The notes under the pieces were generated by a model. That model was not told the DNA's origin, searched no databases, and saw only the letters and a list, made by a program, of their open reading frames with translations. This document shows positions 16,274 through 26,858 of a stretch of DNA of 64,000 bases, in pieces (within the stretch, counting starts at the first letter, position 1; every line of letters begins with the position of its first letter). The DNA is from Candidatus Obscuribacterales bacterium (GTDB taxonomy: Bacteria > Cyanobacteriota > Vampirovibrionia > Obscuribacterales > Obscuribacteraceae), in NCBI GenBank assembly GCA_949127735.1, contig CASBPX010000058.1:1-64000 (forward strand), in the 5' to 3' direction. The translations under genes and the position numbers were made by a program.

Positions 16274-17083
16274 TCACCGCTTAGACCATTTTTTTGAACT
16301 ATACGGAAAGAGTTCACTTAGTGGCTTATTTTGTCTCGCAGTTGGGTCCTTTTCCAATTGCTCCAATAAATCATCCAATTCAGGAAGTAAGGGTTGAATT
16401 TTCTTCGATACTGGTGATTGTTCCAAACCGGTGTATTGATGACCAGTGTTTTTTTGCTCAAAGACCGAAGCATCGAAGTGTTGACTACTTGTTGCCCGTT
16501 TGGCATATGGGTTTTGATCAATCACACCTGCCTTAATATCGCCACCCCAGTGAGTGCTCACAGTGTTGCCTAAAACCGGCTCTCCCTCAGCACCAGCTTT
16601 AACCGACTTCAAGGTACTATGGGCCAAGTTATCCTTTTGGATGAAGTTTTGCCACTCTTTTGCATTAGGATCGGCCATGATTTTGTCTTTATCGAGAGCG
16701 ACAATAGTCAAACTTGGATCCTTTTCCTTGAGCTCTTTCATCTCCTTTAAAAGTTTCTCGGAGTCTTTAGTGTCTTTGGAAATCTCCATCAGAAAAACGC
16801 CACCACCTTTGGCGGCAGCTTCCTTAACAGCCTCACTTACATTGGTGTGATCATATTTAGTTACGTCACTTACAGCTTTATCGTAGTTTTTCGAGAACTC
16901 AGGGCTGTTATCGCTTGGGCGAATAACTCTTCCAGCTTCTGCTCCACTGAGCTGAAAACCATTATCGAATTTATTGGCTTGCTGATTTTGACCTTGCATC
17001 TGATTGTAGATACGATTGTCAAAAATCTGATTGTTTTGTCCAAAGTGATCCACACCCGGTGGATTAAAGAATTGCGTTTCCAT
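16274..17083 (-). CDS. Hypothetical protein with a possible Cys-less thioredoxin-like core
   Basis: 269 residues; ATG at 17083. The first 60 residues are Asn/Gln-rich and probably disordered. The middle (about 75-190) reads like a thioredoxin-type alternation: AVKEAAAKGGGVFLMEISKD, then LKEMKELKEKDPSLTIVALDKDKI and a later AGAEGEPVLGNTVSTHWGG, but no CxxC is present, so no redox activity is expected. The C-terminus contains an acidic helix IQPLLPELDDLLEQLEKD. No signal peptide. Fold call is weak. It stands 188 bp downstream of the giant gene's 3' end on the same strand. Confidence 0.45.
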   Translation of the reverse strand: METQFFNPPGVDHFGQNNQIFDNRIYNQMQGQNQQANKFDNGFQLSGAEAGRVIRPSDNSPEFSKNYDKAVSDVTKYDHTNVSEAVKEAAAKGGGVFLMEISKDTKDSEKLLKEMKELKEKDPSLTIVALDKDKIMADPNAKEWQNFIQKDNLAHSTLKSVKAGAEGEPVLGNTVSTHWGGDIKAGVIDQNPYAKRATSSQHFDASVFEQKNTGHQYTGLEQSPVSKKIQPLLPELDDLLEQLEKDPTARQNKPLSELFPYSSKKWSKR

Positions 17084-17271
17084 TGGACCTGGACCGCAAT
17101 CGCCTCTATTTACTCCTCAACCCATGTCGTTTTGCCTCGCTTCGGTTAAGGCTTACTTTAAGGTGAGATTGTTGCACAACTGTTGCAGGCCACCCTCACA
17201 AACCCTGGCGAATTTATTATGCTCGAATCTATCGTAGACACCAAACCAAGTCTTTATCTTTCGCATCTATC

Positions 17272-20200
17272 CTAAGGTTCGTCGAGTGGGAAGAAATAAA
17301 TTTGATCGCTGAGGTACGGTAGAGCTTTTACATTAAATACACTCTCATTGCGACCAGGCTGATCCGTCACTGGTCGATTAATATATAGTTTTTGGGCCTT
17401 AAGCATCTTGATAGTACTTTCTGGTATGGCAAAGCCGATCAGTCTGGGCGTTTCGCCCTTTGGCACCATCCCTTTTTGGATTACACGATTCGCGAAGAAT
17501 TCCGCCGTGCTGATTTGAGAGGTTGCGAAAAAGTCCTTATGGTCCCGACCTCCTTCAAGACTGAATGCTTTACTATGTTGCGCGAGGAATTTCTCAGCGT
17601 CACTACCAAGGCAACCATGGGCATAAAACTCTAGCTGACCATGGCTCTTCATCAAAGGATGATTTCTCAAACCTGAAGCATGGGCTGCCAATCGTATCGG
17701 ATTTTTTAGAAGTTGGCAGACATCACTATTAGAGTAGCTATCTATGTTTTCACTAACCCAGCGAAGATGACTCAATTTCGCTTCGAGTGCTTTCAGGCCC
17801 AGCGCCGTCCCCTCTATCTCAACTGGCACTTTTTCTCTTATATACTGACGCAGATTGCTAAGTGCTTCAAGAGCGCTTTCATCGCCCAGCGATAACCTAG
17901 CCTTTAGAAGCTTTGTAGCGTCAAGAAACTCTTTTTGTTTTGCTACGACTTGGGGCTCTTTGTGGAGATTGAGGTCACTCTTTATGGCGAGCTCAAATGC
18001 TTCCATGGGGTCCCTGAGGATTCTGCCGAATTCATTGGGTTTTAGCTGCTTATTAGCAACGGCGATAGAGACATCGCTTAGGTGTTTGTCATTCGCGCTT
18101 CTTTTTTCAGCTGCTTGCCGCTTCGATTGCTCCTCTTCTGCTTCGGCAAGAATTTTTTGGTCTCCTGATGCGCCAGGATCTACAAGCGCAGCTGTATGTG
18201 CTGGAATCAAGTCGTTCAGTTCAAAGAACAATGCAATATCCGCTGAGTTTGAACGGCCTGAGCTTGCCAGCTCAAGCAACCCATTTCTAGTGACACTATC
18301 CTCCCTCATTAGTCGTTCCACTTGATCAGACTGAATGCTCTTGGTTGTGAGAGCTTTGCTCAGCATCACTACTTCTGCAATTTCTAGTTTTGCATTCACT
18401 ATTGATTCGATGGTACTTGGTACAGATGCCTTGGAAGTTTTTCCAACAAACAGTGTTTTAACGAGTGCTGCCATTTCTTCTGAACTAGAAAATGCTGCAG
18501 TGATTTTATCGAATTGCTCATTGGTCAGCAGTGTTCTCTGATTTTCGGCTGTCGAGTTGACCCTATTTTCACTAGGGCTAGAAGCTGCTTCTAGCAGTTC
18601 GAATTTGAGTTCGGCATTTTGCATCGATGATATTTTCGAGTAGAGTTCAAGATCGCGGCTAGCGACTTCCAAATGTTGACGTGCTCGTGCGCGAGCAGCA
18701 TCAGAGTTGGAGAGAGCCATAACGTCGTCAATGGCTGCTTCGACTTGGGCCGTAGTGGCCCTGGTGCTTTTTGCCATTGCTGCTAGAGGGCTAGCGGCAG
18801 AAGGAGGAGCGGTCAAAATTTTGCCAATCAACTCAGGTGGGTGCTTAAGAATTCCATCGAGGTGTCTAGTCAGCAGAGTGACTGCTTCTTTTAGTTGTAG
18901 CCTTTCGGCGTCACTTCCTGCAGATAGGCGAGCTATAAGTTCGCTAGAGAATAGAGAATCAACTACGGGAGAATCTGATGGCTGATTTGATGCGCGTTTT
19001 GTCAGAGCTTCAAAGGCGAGCTGTGAAACGTCGCTGGAATCAAATATCTGCTTTAAAGCGTGACCTTGTTTTTCGGGAATGTTAAGCAACCATTGAGCTT
19101 GCTCGGCGTTTCTTGTGCCCTTAGTGTTTTTGAGCAGGTCGATCACAGGTTCAAATGCGGCTAAGTTTGCATTTACCGTTTCTGGATTCTCAAGAAGTTT
19201 ATATAGCGACTCTCTGTTGAGAACATTTTGATTTAAAGCATCGACTAGAATTTTCTGGTCGCTCTTGCTCAGATGGTGGTTAATTGAATCCCACTGCGTT
19301 CTTTCTAAGCTTGAAAGGGTTTTTACCGTATCTCCAGTCATAAATCTGCTTGGACTAAATTTACTAGGTTCTTTTTGTTCAGTTGCAACGAAGTCCATCA
19401 TGAATGCTAAATCCATGGTCGTGTCCGGATGAACTACTGATGTTTTTGTAACCCGTAGCAGAGCATCGATTGCCTGCGAAGCCTTATCCTTTTGCGACTG
19501 AGAGTCAAGCTTTGTTTCTATTTTGAGTCGCATCTTGTCTATGTACCGAAGAGCCTCTCTGTGTGTCTCTTGTGCCTTGTCTCCAATTGATGGCGCTCCA
19601 TATTCCTCTGCTTGCTTAACCTGGGAGAGCATATCTTCTCGGCCGTCCCTTGACGAAGTTTTTAAGACATTGTTTACCTGTCTACCTTTGGAGGCTAGAT
19701 TTCTTACCAGACCTTCGGCCTCGCTTTGCATAACGTAGCCACGCTTCACCATATATGATGTCAATCTTGATTGCTCTCCATCGGGAGCCAGGGCCAGAGC
19801 ACTGTCTATCCAATGCTTTTGACTGGCCTGAAGCTTAGCTATTGGTTCTTTAGAATCTGCTGTGCTATCGCCGCCTTCTCTTTCTAGAATCTTGAGCTTC
19901 GCTGAGTCGCGTGCCATCATATCTAGTGCCGTAAGGTATTTTAGACTTCGGGTTTCTTCTGCTATAGACTCACTGTTTTTCAACATTGCCGCTGCGGAGT
20001 CTCTTAGTGACTTTGGCAAGTTTGAATCTACTTCAATTGCTTGGAGTGCTGCTTTACTGGCTGGCGAGTTGAGTAATTCTTGAGTTGCCTTTGGGCTGCT
20101 TCGCGATTGAATGTTCTGCGCTATTGCTTGAAATGCTTTTGCAGCTTCAATTGAATTATTTGCTGGCTTGCCTTCAGGGTGAGTAATTGTATTCAGTTCA

Positions 20201-23200
20201 GTCGATAGTTGAAGGGCGAGTCTTTTATTGTCGTTGAATGCAAACTCTAAGGTTTTAGAGTTTTGAAAACGAAGGGCTCTGTTTTCATATCGTGAACCAT
20301 AATCGTAAAAGTCGATAGCACCGCTGGTCAGTGCCATTGTGGCATCGGAAACTCCGGCCAAAGCATTGAGATATTGGTCTCGCGTAGGTTTTTTACCCAA
20401 GCTATCGCGGGCGGCCTGTACTAGCTGACGCACTGCACCTTTGCTCATTGCCTCATCAGAAAGGGCCACATTGTTGTAAGTAACTCGTATATTTGAGATC
20501 TCGCGTCTAATCTCATTGACTAGAGCTTGGTTGCGTGCAGAATCGCCTCCCGGAAACTCGACATCGCGGCTTCCAAGAAAACGATAGAGCGTCCTCGCGT
20601 CTGGAACTTCAGGTAGTTGACCATTCTTCATATTTTCAGATAAATAGCTTTTGACTTGCTCTCTGGCAAATTGGGCGTCGGCCTCTGTGAAGTTCTTAGT
20701 GCCGTTGACTGGTTCACGTTGAAATGTGCTGTCGCCAAAGATGCTTTTTTCAGTGCGACCACTTCCTTTTGTAAATGCCCCCGTAAGGCAATCGTCTGCT
20801 AGAGTTTCGACAAATAGTTTTGGATTGGCTTCTGCTAGAGCTTGATACCTAGCTGCGTCTATTAGGTGGGTAAATTCATGGATATTTGTTTGACTGGGGC
20901 GTGATGATTCACTGGAGCCCTCTCCAACATAGAGTTCTACTTTTGCTGTGTCTGAACTGAAGCGACCTAGTGCCCCAGGATTGTCTTTGACTGAAGATAG
21001 ACTGACACCTATCTCTCTCGCTAGCTGCTGCCCTAAGTCTTTGCTAATTCCCAGGCTTGTTGAAATTAGCTCGCTAGCATCTTGCAGGAGACCTTCTTGT
21101 AGAATTTTCTTACTGGCGAATATGGCGTTCTCTTGTTCTCTAATTTGACTGTCACTAAGGCTTCCTCGTTCTTTGCTCAGCACAGTTTCAAGTTCTGCCA
21201 GCTTGCTAGCGACCTGATCTAGTGGTCTGAAATGAGCTCGTCTTGTGTTAGCTAGATCGGACTCTCGCGAATAACGCACACCGGCATCAGGAGGCTGCAA
21301 GTTCTGCCCCTCATAAACACTTTCGCTAGATCGCAATTGATTAGGCAGCTGGTCAGACCCCACCAAATCCATACTTATCAATCGGGCTGCTGCGCTTCGA
21401 CCGGTGTCATCATTGGGCAGCATTGGCAAAAGGTCTAGGGCGGCCTGCTTGGCTTGCTCCAAGACTCTAGGATTAGCCGTACTTTCTGATCTTAGAGCGG
21501 CCAGGGAGCTAGTCAGCCTTTGAGCAGTGGTCTGGAACTTCAAGCTTGCCATCGTAGAGTCGATGGCAGATGTCGAATTGAGTTGGCTGTTGAGGGTTTG
21601 AATATTTCTTGTCAGTTCTACCGCTTGGGCTCGTCGTTCAGCTCCAGAAAAGACCGAGTAGTGACCTTCCGCCCCAGCAATACCTAACCCTTCTTCAGTA
21701 ATTCCACGAGTAAGCTTGTGCAATTGCGGTTCGCTATATGCACCAGAATTGGCTGCACTAAAGGTTATACTGCCATCATTAGAATCAACTCCACCATGGC
21801 GTGCCCTGGCGACAGAGCGATATTGTTCGGCTTTCGCATCTATAAATTTCGCCAATTTATGATCACGATTGATTACTTCAGCAGCAAGAATAGAATGGTC
21901 TTTCACTGCAGCATAATGCTGTAATTCTGACGCCATTAAACTGCCCAACTTGCTAGTATCAACACCAATGCTAGCAAGATGGTCAGATTCAGCTTTCTTG
22001 CTCGCAAGCCAACTGTTTATCTCTGCTGGCGAATGCCCTTGATTAGACTGTGCATAGGTCTTTAGAAGTGAACTTACGGCACTGCGCTGTTCTGCATTCG
22101 TCAACTCTTTGCGCGGCTCATAACTTAGCTTATCGTCTCCGACAGTAATGCGTTGATTGCCTCCTTGTGCAAGCTCGCCGAAGACATCTTCTTGCAATCT
22201 TCGCTCAAAGGCCTCAGGATCTGCTTTGTAGAGACTGGTTCGCTCGAGCATTTCAGACATGTGCTTCATTTCGTGCCAAAGAGCACTGGTGGGATCAGGA
22301 TGCTTTAGACTAATTTCAATACTGTTATCCATATGGTAGCTATCATGTTCCGCATCGAGTGACAGATAGATATCCTTTTCAGAAATAAGATAGTCTTTGA
22401 TTCTGCCATTTTCATCCCGGGTAACTAAACCCAGCTTTGCCGCGTATTCTCGGCCAACAGTGATCATCTCTTGGGCAATTTCAGCCCTAATCTCTACCGC
22501 CTTTTCAACACTGGCACCATCAAGAGCCTCAACTAAACTTTGAATAGTTCTATCTGACTCTCTCTCGACACCAAGGCCTTTCCGACTTAGGTGCGCCTCT
22601 AGTGGAGCTGGCGAAACATGGAGCTTTTCATATGGTGCCGAGTATTTGGATACAGAAATCGAGCCGTCTGCCAATTGCTCTACACGATGTCCGGTAGCAG
22701 TGAGCATCTCGGTCATACCCTTCAACGCCGTGCCATCTACCTCAATGTGCGAATTGTCGTGCATGCGAGCCGTAGTCGCCGAGCCGACCTTGCCTTGCGC
22801 TAAACTCATGCTAGCGGCGAGCACCATAGATGTCAGCGGAGAGTTAAGCTGTGATTGTCGCAAAGCATTCTCTGCTAAAGTTGAGACGCCTTCTTGACCA
22901 AATTCTTGGGCTACATCTTTGCCCGACTCGGCGGCAATTCGTTGCAGCCAAGCAGACATCATGGGTCTTGAGCTAGAGGCAAGTCCGCTGTTTTCAGCCA
23001 GCTCTAATATTTGCATGCTCTTAGGATTAGCCACTAAAGACTTGACCCATCCTTGATTAATACCATTGAGACCTGATTGCCCCAAACGCAGTGCTCCAAG
23101 ACCAACTAAACCCATTACTACGTTTTGACCGTACTCAAGTGAAAGTGGCCCTGTCACCTCTTTCGCATACGATTCAACCAACTCCTTAGCGGCGCTGGCC

Positions 23201-26200
23201 GAGCCTGCAAAGTCAGAAGAACCAATTAGTTTCGAGATAGCCACCTGATGTTTAGCCGACCAGGCACCAGTATAAGAGCGGTCATTATAAGCACCTAATC
23301 CGGTATCACCAGCATAGTGATTAGTTAAATAAAGGACTTCTTTCGTCAGTTGAGTAGCACCAAGAGCTACTGCTGATGAAACAAGCAGAGCTGCAACAGG
23401 ACTGGCTGTCCCCACAGAGCCAACGGTTATCGCCACAGCTACCGCTGCAGCAGCAATTGTTGGTCCGTTGTCGTGCAACCAATTGTGGAGAGTATCGGGC
23501 TGAAATGCTCGGGTACTGGCGTCCTGAAGAGTCGCAAAAAGCTTTCTGTGTTGTTCTGATTCTGGATCTAGCAATTCAAGCACGCCTGCAACTGACTTTG
23601 AACGCGCCTCTAGGGCTTGTTTTGTCTCGGGGTCAGAAGCTTCTCTTGCAGTAGAATCAAGCTTAAGTTTGAGGTCTCTCAAATCGCCAATATCCTGGGC
23701 AGACGTACTCTGCATAATCTTCTCAAGGTCTTTTGCTTGTGATTTTAAGTCTTTGACAAAGTCATCATATTTGGTGCCTTCATTTCCGCTTTGAAAAAGC
23801 TTAGAAAAAGTGGCAAATTCTTGGCCAAATTTTGTCACACCTGCCTTAGCTCGTTGCAAGCTAGGATCGGTATCAAAGACCTCAAGAGCCTGGCGCCGCC
23901 TGATACCAAGATCAAGATTGGCAGATTCATCTTTATGAATTCCAACAAGGACGTCCATTGACTGGGAAATCCTTTCGCCACGACTACCAGAAAACTCAGG
24001 CAGATTTTGAACTTGAGTCAAATTTCGGTTGCTCAAACGCTCTAGGGCTCCGCTGTTTAAATCATTCCAGACCTGCGGTGCACGTAGTTTTAGGGCTTCA
24101 ACTCCGTAACTATCGAGCATCATCAAGGCCAAATAGTCTTTGCGCTCTTGCGGTGCGTCACTTTGAGATAAACGGCTATATTCGAACAGCGTCGAAGAAA
24201 ATTTCAGTTGTTCCAATTGGTTTGAAATGTTGCCGGCCCTGTCAGCGTCTTCCAAGAAAGACTTCTCAGTTGTTCTAAACTGTCTAAGGTTCTCGCCTTG
24301 CTCTTTGGCAAATGCTTCTACTCCACTCTCGAACAAATCTACCTTACCAGCGAGAAACCCCAGAGGAGCGGCCGAAACGCCAGACTGAATAAGCTTCTCA
24401 AGACCATGGTTAGCTACTTGCCACGACCCTACTCCCTTCTTCGTCAGCTGTTCCAAGACCATAAAGCGTTCGCTCTTTTCGGCTCCTTTGTCGAGCATGC
24501 GATCTTCAACTGTTTGCAAATCGGCCCTAGTTTTAGAAGTTAATTGACGTATTTGCTGATCTAGTGCGGGTTCACCAAGCAAAAAAGCATAAGGGCTATC
24601 TTCACCCTCAAGACGCTGGTTTAGCACCAAGCCAGCTAGTTTTTCGGCATCTATTGCTTCACCTTTGCCCTCGCCGGCAAGTCGCTCTCTTAAAGTCGAA
24701 TCTAAAGAGTTAAACATCTGCATTCTGCGATCTAAGGCCAGGAGATTTTGCTCACCATATTTGGTGGCAGCTCTCTCTATCTGCTCTGCAAATAGCTCAT
24801 GCTTGACTCCCCACCGATTAAATAAATCAGGGGACTTAGCAGCGCTATCACTATTTAAGTATGGTGCCCTATCTAAGGTTTCAGCAAGAAAGCATGTATC
24901 CAAACCTTTCTTGCCCGCGAAATTAGAGCTGATCAAATCAGATGCTCCAGGAAAAGCGCTGGAGAACAGCCTTTCTTCTTCTCGCTTGGCAGATGAATCT
25001 AGGATACCTAGTCCCGGAGTAATTAAAAAATTGCTTTTGCCGGCTAAAAAAATGCCATCAGCATAATTATCACGACCGTTACCAGCTTTGGCACTCAAGA
25101 CCTCCAGCCCAGCAAGGTGGTTTCGTTCTTCCGTTTTGCCAACGATCAGACCAATGCGAGCCTGCATTGTGATTCTCTCTTTCTCATTGTTCGCTACAAA
25201 GCGATCACCGCTAGTGCCTGTGATGGTGTTTAGCCCGCTAAACTGAGATTCAAAAAGCCTGGATGGCGTGACACTCTTGTCGCCAGTAGCAAGTTCAAGG
25301 GCTGCCACTTTGACTTCAACTGGTGCTCGCTCAAGCGCAACGCTAAATGCTGAGACCTGATCTGGTTGCATGTTGCGTAAGGCTACGTTAAAATCATTCA
25401 CACTCCAACGGTCAGACATCGCCATCATCATCGAGACACTGGCCGCGTTCTCCTCACCAGAGTTAGAGAGCAATTGCGAACTTATAATCTCTTTCACAAT
25501 TTGATCGAATTTGGGATCTTTAGCCGCTAGATCTGCGACTTGCGCCTCAATCGGTCGCCGCGAGTCACTCTTCGCCGCCACCAGAGCAGCTGTAGCCATC
25601 TTTTCGCGCATATCTGGGCGCATTTCACCCTGGGCGCGTACAGCCGTCAAGAGCGGATCCTCCTTTTCTAGAATTGATTTGTTTGAGCTGCTTATATCGG
25701 CAAGAACTGCTCTGACATTAATGTTCTGGGGAGTTTTTAGGGCTTCAGCCACTAGGGTCTTTTGCATATCAGAAGATGTGATGGCGCGACTCATATCGGC
25801 ATCATTGCTGAGGGTCCGCTGGCTTTGATTAAAGATATAAGGCTCTAATTTTGGAATGTCTAACCGTGCAACTTCAGTCCCAGTATCCATCGGAATAGGT
25901 ATCCCATTATGGAAGCGCACAGAAGCCACAGCCACTTCTGCAGCAGCAATAAACTTGGTGGCATCTGAATCACTAAGGCTTTTACTTTTCCCGTCTGGCC
26001 CTAACATAGTGAGACCAACGATAGAGCCATTTTCAATCTTGTAGGCAAGCTGATTTTGACCAAAGTTCATCTCGAATTTTTCTAACTTTGAGTCAGAGTT
26101 CAATACTATCTCTTGTTTCAATCCAGAAGACTCAACGCCAAACGTAAGATGAAGCGACTCTTGATCGAAGGTATTCTGTAAATTAGTTATTCCATGATTA

Positions 26201-26571
26201 GGAGTTTCAATTTTTCTATCTTCATATAGCCTGGAACCATCCTGCCTGTACGTAAAACTTTCAGACAGCAAAGGTCTGTCCTCTTTGAAGTCGTTTTTGT
26301 CGGCGAAAATTTTCAATACCTTGGCGCCGGATATGTCGCTTCTCAAGCTCACAATTGGCTCGCCGTCCGGTAATTTGCTTTGATCAGAAATTACTTTGCC
26401 ACTTCGATCGAAAAATTGTTCACCTGCTCCGAGAGCCTTTTTGTCTTGACTAGGTGCTAGACGATCTTGTGGCGACCCAAGAATTTCTTGAATGACATTT
26501 TCCCATTTCTGCCAGTTCTTATCCGGCAGCGACTTCTGCTTCGAGCTGTCATTCTCGGAAATTCGATTCAT
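17272..26571 (-). CDS. Giant 3,099-residue multidomain protein, candidate toxin
   Basis: ATG at 26571 with TGAGGG upstream. No signal peptide. Residues 1-250 look beta-rich with an RHS/ankyrin-free, saccharide-like pattern (FFDRSGKVISDQSKLPDG). Two hydrophobic Ala/Gly-rich stretches lie near 1038-1068 and 1150. Two HExxH zinc-peptidase-like motifs occur in similar settings: HEMKH at 1433-1437 (TSALWHEMKHMSE) and HEFTH at 1898-1902 (TNIHEFTHLID). Residues about 2000-2900 are almost all charged helix. The end, about 2980-3099, resembles ADP-ribosyltransferase-like toxin domains: FYAHGCLGSDAEKFL, DFFATSQISTAEFFANR, PRLIGFAIPESTIKML, FNVKALPYLSD. The order (long helical delivery part, protease-like modules, C-terminal enzyme) suits a large injected or contact-dependent toxin. 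No delivery genes are adjacent, so the role is inferred. Confidence 0.7.
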   Translation of the reverse strand: MNRISENDSSKQKSLPDKNWQKWENVIQEILGSPQDRLAPSQDKKALGAGEQFFDRSGKVISDQSKLPDGEPIVSLRSDISGAKVLKIFADKNDFKEDRPLLSESFTYRQDGSRLYEDRKIETPNHGITNLQNTFDQESLHLTFGVESSGLKQEIVLNSDSKLEKFEMNFGQNQLAYKIENGSIVGLTMLGPDGKSKSLSDSDATKFIAAAEVAVASVRFHNGIPIPMDTGTEVARLDIPKLEPYIFNQSQRTLSNDADMSRAITSSDMQKTLVAEALKTPQNINVRAVLADISSSNKSILEKEDPLLTAVRAQGEMRPDMREKMATAALVAAKSDSRRPIEAQVADLAAKDPKFDQIVKEIISSQLLSNSGEENAASVSMMMAMSDRWSVNDFNVALRNMQPDQVSAFSVALERAPVEVKVAALELATGDKSVTPSRLFESQFSGLNTITGTSGDRFVANNEKERITMQARIGLIVGKTEERNHLAGLEVLSAKAGNGRDNYADGIFLAGKSNFLITPGLGILDSSAKREEERLFSSAFPGASDLISSNFAGKKGLDTCFLAETLDRAPYLNSDSAAKSPDLFNRWGVKHELFAEQIERAATKYGEQNLLALDRRMQMFNSLDSTLRERLAGEGKGEAIDAEKLAGLVLNQRLEGEDSPYAFLLGEPALDQQIRQLTSKTRADLQTVEDRMLDKGAEKSERFMVLEQLTKKGVGSWQVANHGLEKLIQSGVSAAPLGFLAGKVDLFESGVEAFAKEQGENLRQFRTTEKSFLEDADRAGNISNQLEQLKFSSTLFEYSRLSQSDAPQERKDYLALMMLDSYGVEALKLRAPQVWNDLNSGALERLSNRNLTQVQNLPEFSGSRGERISQSMDVLVGIHKDESANLDLGIRRRQALEVFDTDPSLQRAKAGVTKFGQEFATFSKLFQSGNEGTKYDDFVKDLKSQAKDLEKIMQSTSAQDIGDLRDLKLKLDSTAREASDPETKQALEARSKSVAGVLELLDPESEQHRKLFATLQDASTRAFQPDTLHNWLHDNGPTIAAAAVAVAITVGSVGTASPVAALLVSSAVALGATQLTKEVLYLTNHYAGDTGLGAYNDRSYTGAWSAKHQVAISKLIGSSDFAGSASAAKELVESYAKEVTGPLSLEYGQNVVMGLVGLGALRLGQSGLNGINQGWVKSLVANPKSMQILELAENSGLASSSRPMMSAWLQRIAAESGKDVAQEFGQEGVSTLAENALRQSQLNSPLTSMVLAASMSLAQGKVGSATTARMHDNSHIEVDGTALKGMTEMLTATGHRVEQLADGSISVSKYSAPYEKLHVSPAPLEAHLSRKGLGVERESDRTIQSLVEALDGASVEKAVEIRAEIAQEMITVGREYAAKLGLVTRDENGRIKDYLISEKDIYLSLDAEHDSYHMDNSIEISLKHPDPTSALWHEMKHMSEMLERTSLYKADPEAFERRLQEDVFGELAQGGNQRITVGDDKLSYEPRKELTNAEQRSAVSSLLKTYAQSNQGHSPAEINSWLASKKAESDHLASIGVDTSKLGSLMASELQHYAAVKDHSILAAEVINRDHKLAKFIDAKAEQYRSVARARHGGVDSNDGSITFSAANSGAYSEPQLHKLTRGITEEGLGIAGAEGHYSVFSGAERRAQAVELTRNIQTLNSQLNSTSAIDSTMASLKFQTTAQRLTSSLAALRSESTANPRVLEQAKQAALDLLPMLPNDDTGRSAAARLISMDLVGSDQLPNQLRSSESVYEGQNLQPPDAGVRYSRESDLANTRRAHFRPLDQVASKLAELETVLSKERGSLSDSQIREQENAIFASKKILQEGLLQDASELISTSLGISKDLGQQLAREIGVSLSSVKDNPGALGRFSSDTAKVELYVGEGSSESSRPSQTNIHEFTHLIDAARYQALAEANPKLFVETLADDCLTGAFTKGSGRTEKSIFGDSTFQREPVNGTKNFTEADAQFAREQVKSYLSENMKNGQLPEVPDARTLYRFLGSRDVEFPGGDSARNQALVNEIRREISNIRVTYNNVALSDEAMSKGAVRQLVQAARDSLGKKPTRDQYLNALAGVSDATMALTSGAIDFYDYGSRYENRALRFQNSKTLEFAFNDNKRLALQLSTELNTITHPEGKPANNSIEAAKAFQAIAQNIQSRSSPKATQELLNSPASKAALQAIEVDSNLPKSLRDSAAAMLKNSESIAEETRSLKYLTALDMMARDSAKLKILEREGGDSTADSKEPIAKLQASQKHWIDSALALAPDGEQSRLTSYMVKRGYVMQSEAEGLVRNLASKGRQVNNVLKTSSRDGREDMLSQVKQAEEYGAPSIGDKAQETHREALRYIDKMRLKIETKLDSQSQKDKASQAIDALLRVTKTSVVHPDTTMDLAFMMDFVATEQKEPSKFSPSRFMTGDTVKTLSSLERTQWDSINHHLSKSDQKILVDALNQNVLNRESLYKLLENPETVNANLAAFEPVIDLLKNTKGTRNAEQAQWLLNIPEKQGHALKQIFDSSDVSQLAFEALTKRASNQPSDSPVVDSLFSSELIARLSAGSDAERLQLKEAVTLLTRHLDGILKHPPELIGKILTAPPSAASPLAAMAKSTRATTAQVEAAIDDVMALSNSDAARARARQHLEVASRDLELYSKISSMQNAELKFELLEAASSPSENRVNSTAENQRTLLTNEQFDKITAAFSSSEEMAALVKTLFVGKTSKASVPSTIESIVNAKLEIAEVVMLSKALTTKSIQSDQVERLMREDSVTRNGLLELASSGRSNSADIALFFELNDLIPAHTAALVDPGASGDQKILAEAEEEQSKRQAAEKRSANDKHLSDVSIAVANKQLKPNEFGRILRDPMEAFELAIKSDLNLHKEPQVVAKQKEFLDATKLLKARLSLGDESALEALSNLRQYIREKVPVEIEGTALGLKALEAKLSHLRWVSENIDSYSNSDVCQLLKNPIRLAAHASGLRNHPLMKSHGQLEFYAHGCLGSDAEKFLAQHSKAFSLEGGRDHKDFFATSQISTAEFFANRVIQKGMVPKGETPRLIGFAIPESTIKMLKAQKLYINRPVTDQPGRNESVFNVKALPYLSDQIYFFPLDEP

Positions 26572-26591
26572 AAATCGCCCTCAAATGTGAA

Positions 26592-26849
26592 TTATCGAAT
26601 ACCCGTAGTCATATTGACGAAATCAACGAATAAACTTGAAGCTGGACCAAATCCGTAACGGCCATGTGTCAATTTCAAGAAATCATCAGCCACTTCTAGT
26701 GCACTGCCCTTGTAGCCTACAGGATGCAATAATTGTTTATCGGAAGAAAGATGGCTTGTTGTTTCTGTCGTATCTGTATCATGATTGTCCACGATAATCA
26801 AAGAGCCTAGTAGGCGTTCTGTCTTTTCATCAATTTTCAGGTTTGCCAT
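26592..26849 (-). CDS. Small protein cotranscribed with the giant gene
   Basis: 85 residues, ATG at 26849 after AAGGTGATT, and its stop is only 20 bp before the giant gene's start, so the two form an operon. The N-terminus is charged with a DNHDTDTTETT tract; the C-terminal half GYKGSALEVADDFLKLTHGR is a likely helix followed by GFGPASSLFVDFV. No known family. Placement before a giant candidate toxin makes a chaperone, targeting or regulatory role conceivable, but nothing in the sequence proves it. Immunity genes normally follow the toxin, so an immunity role is less likely. Confidence 0.55.
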   Translation of the reverse strand: MANLKIDEKTERLLGSLIIVDNHDTDTTETTSHLSSDKQLLHPVGYKGSALEVADDFLKLTHGRYGFGPASSLFVDFVNMTTGIR

Positions 26850-26858
26850 GTAATCACC

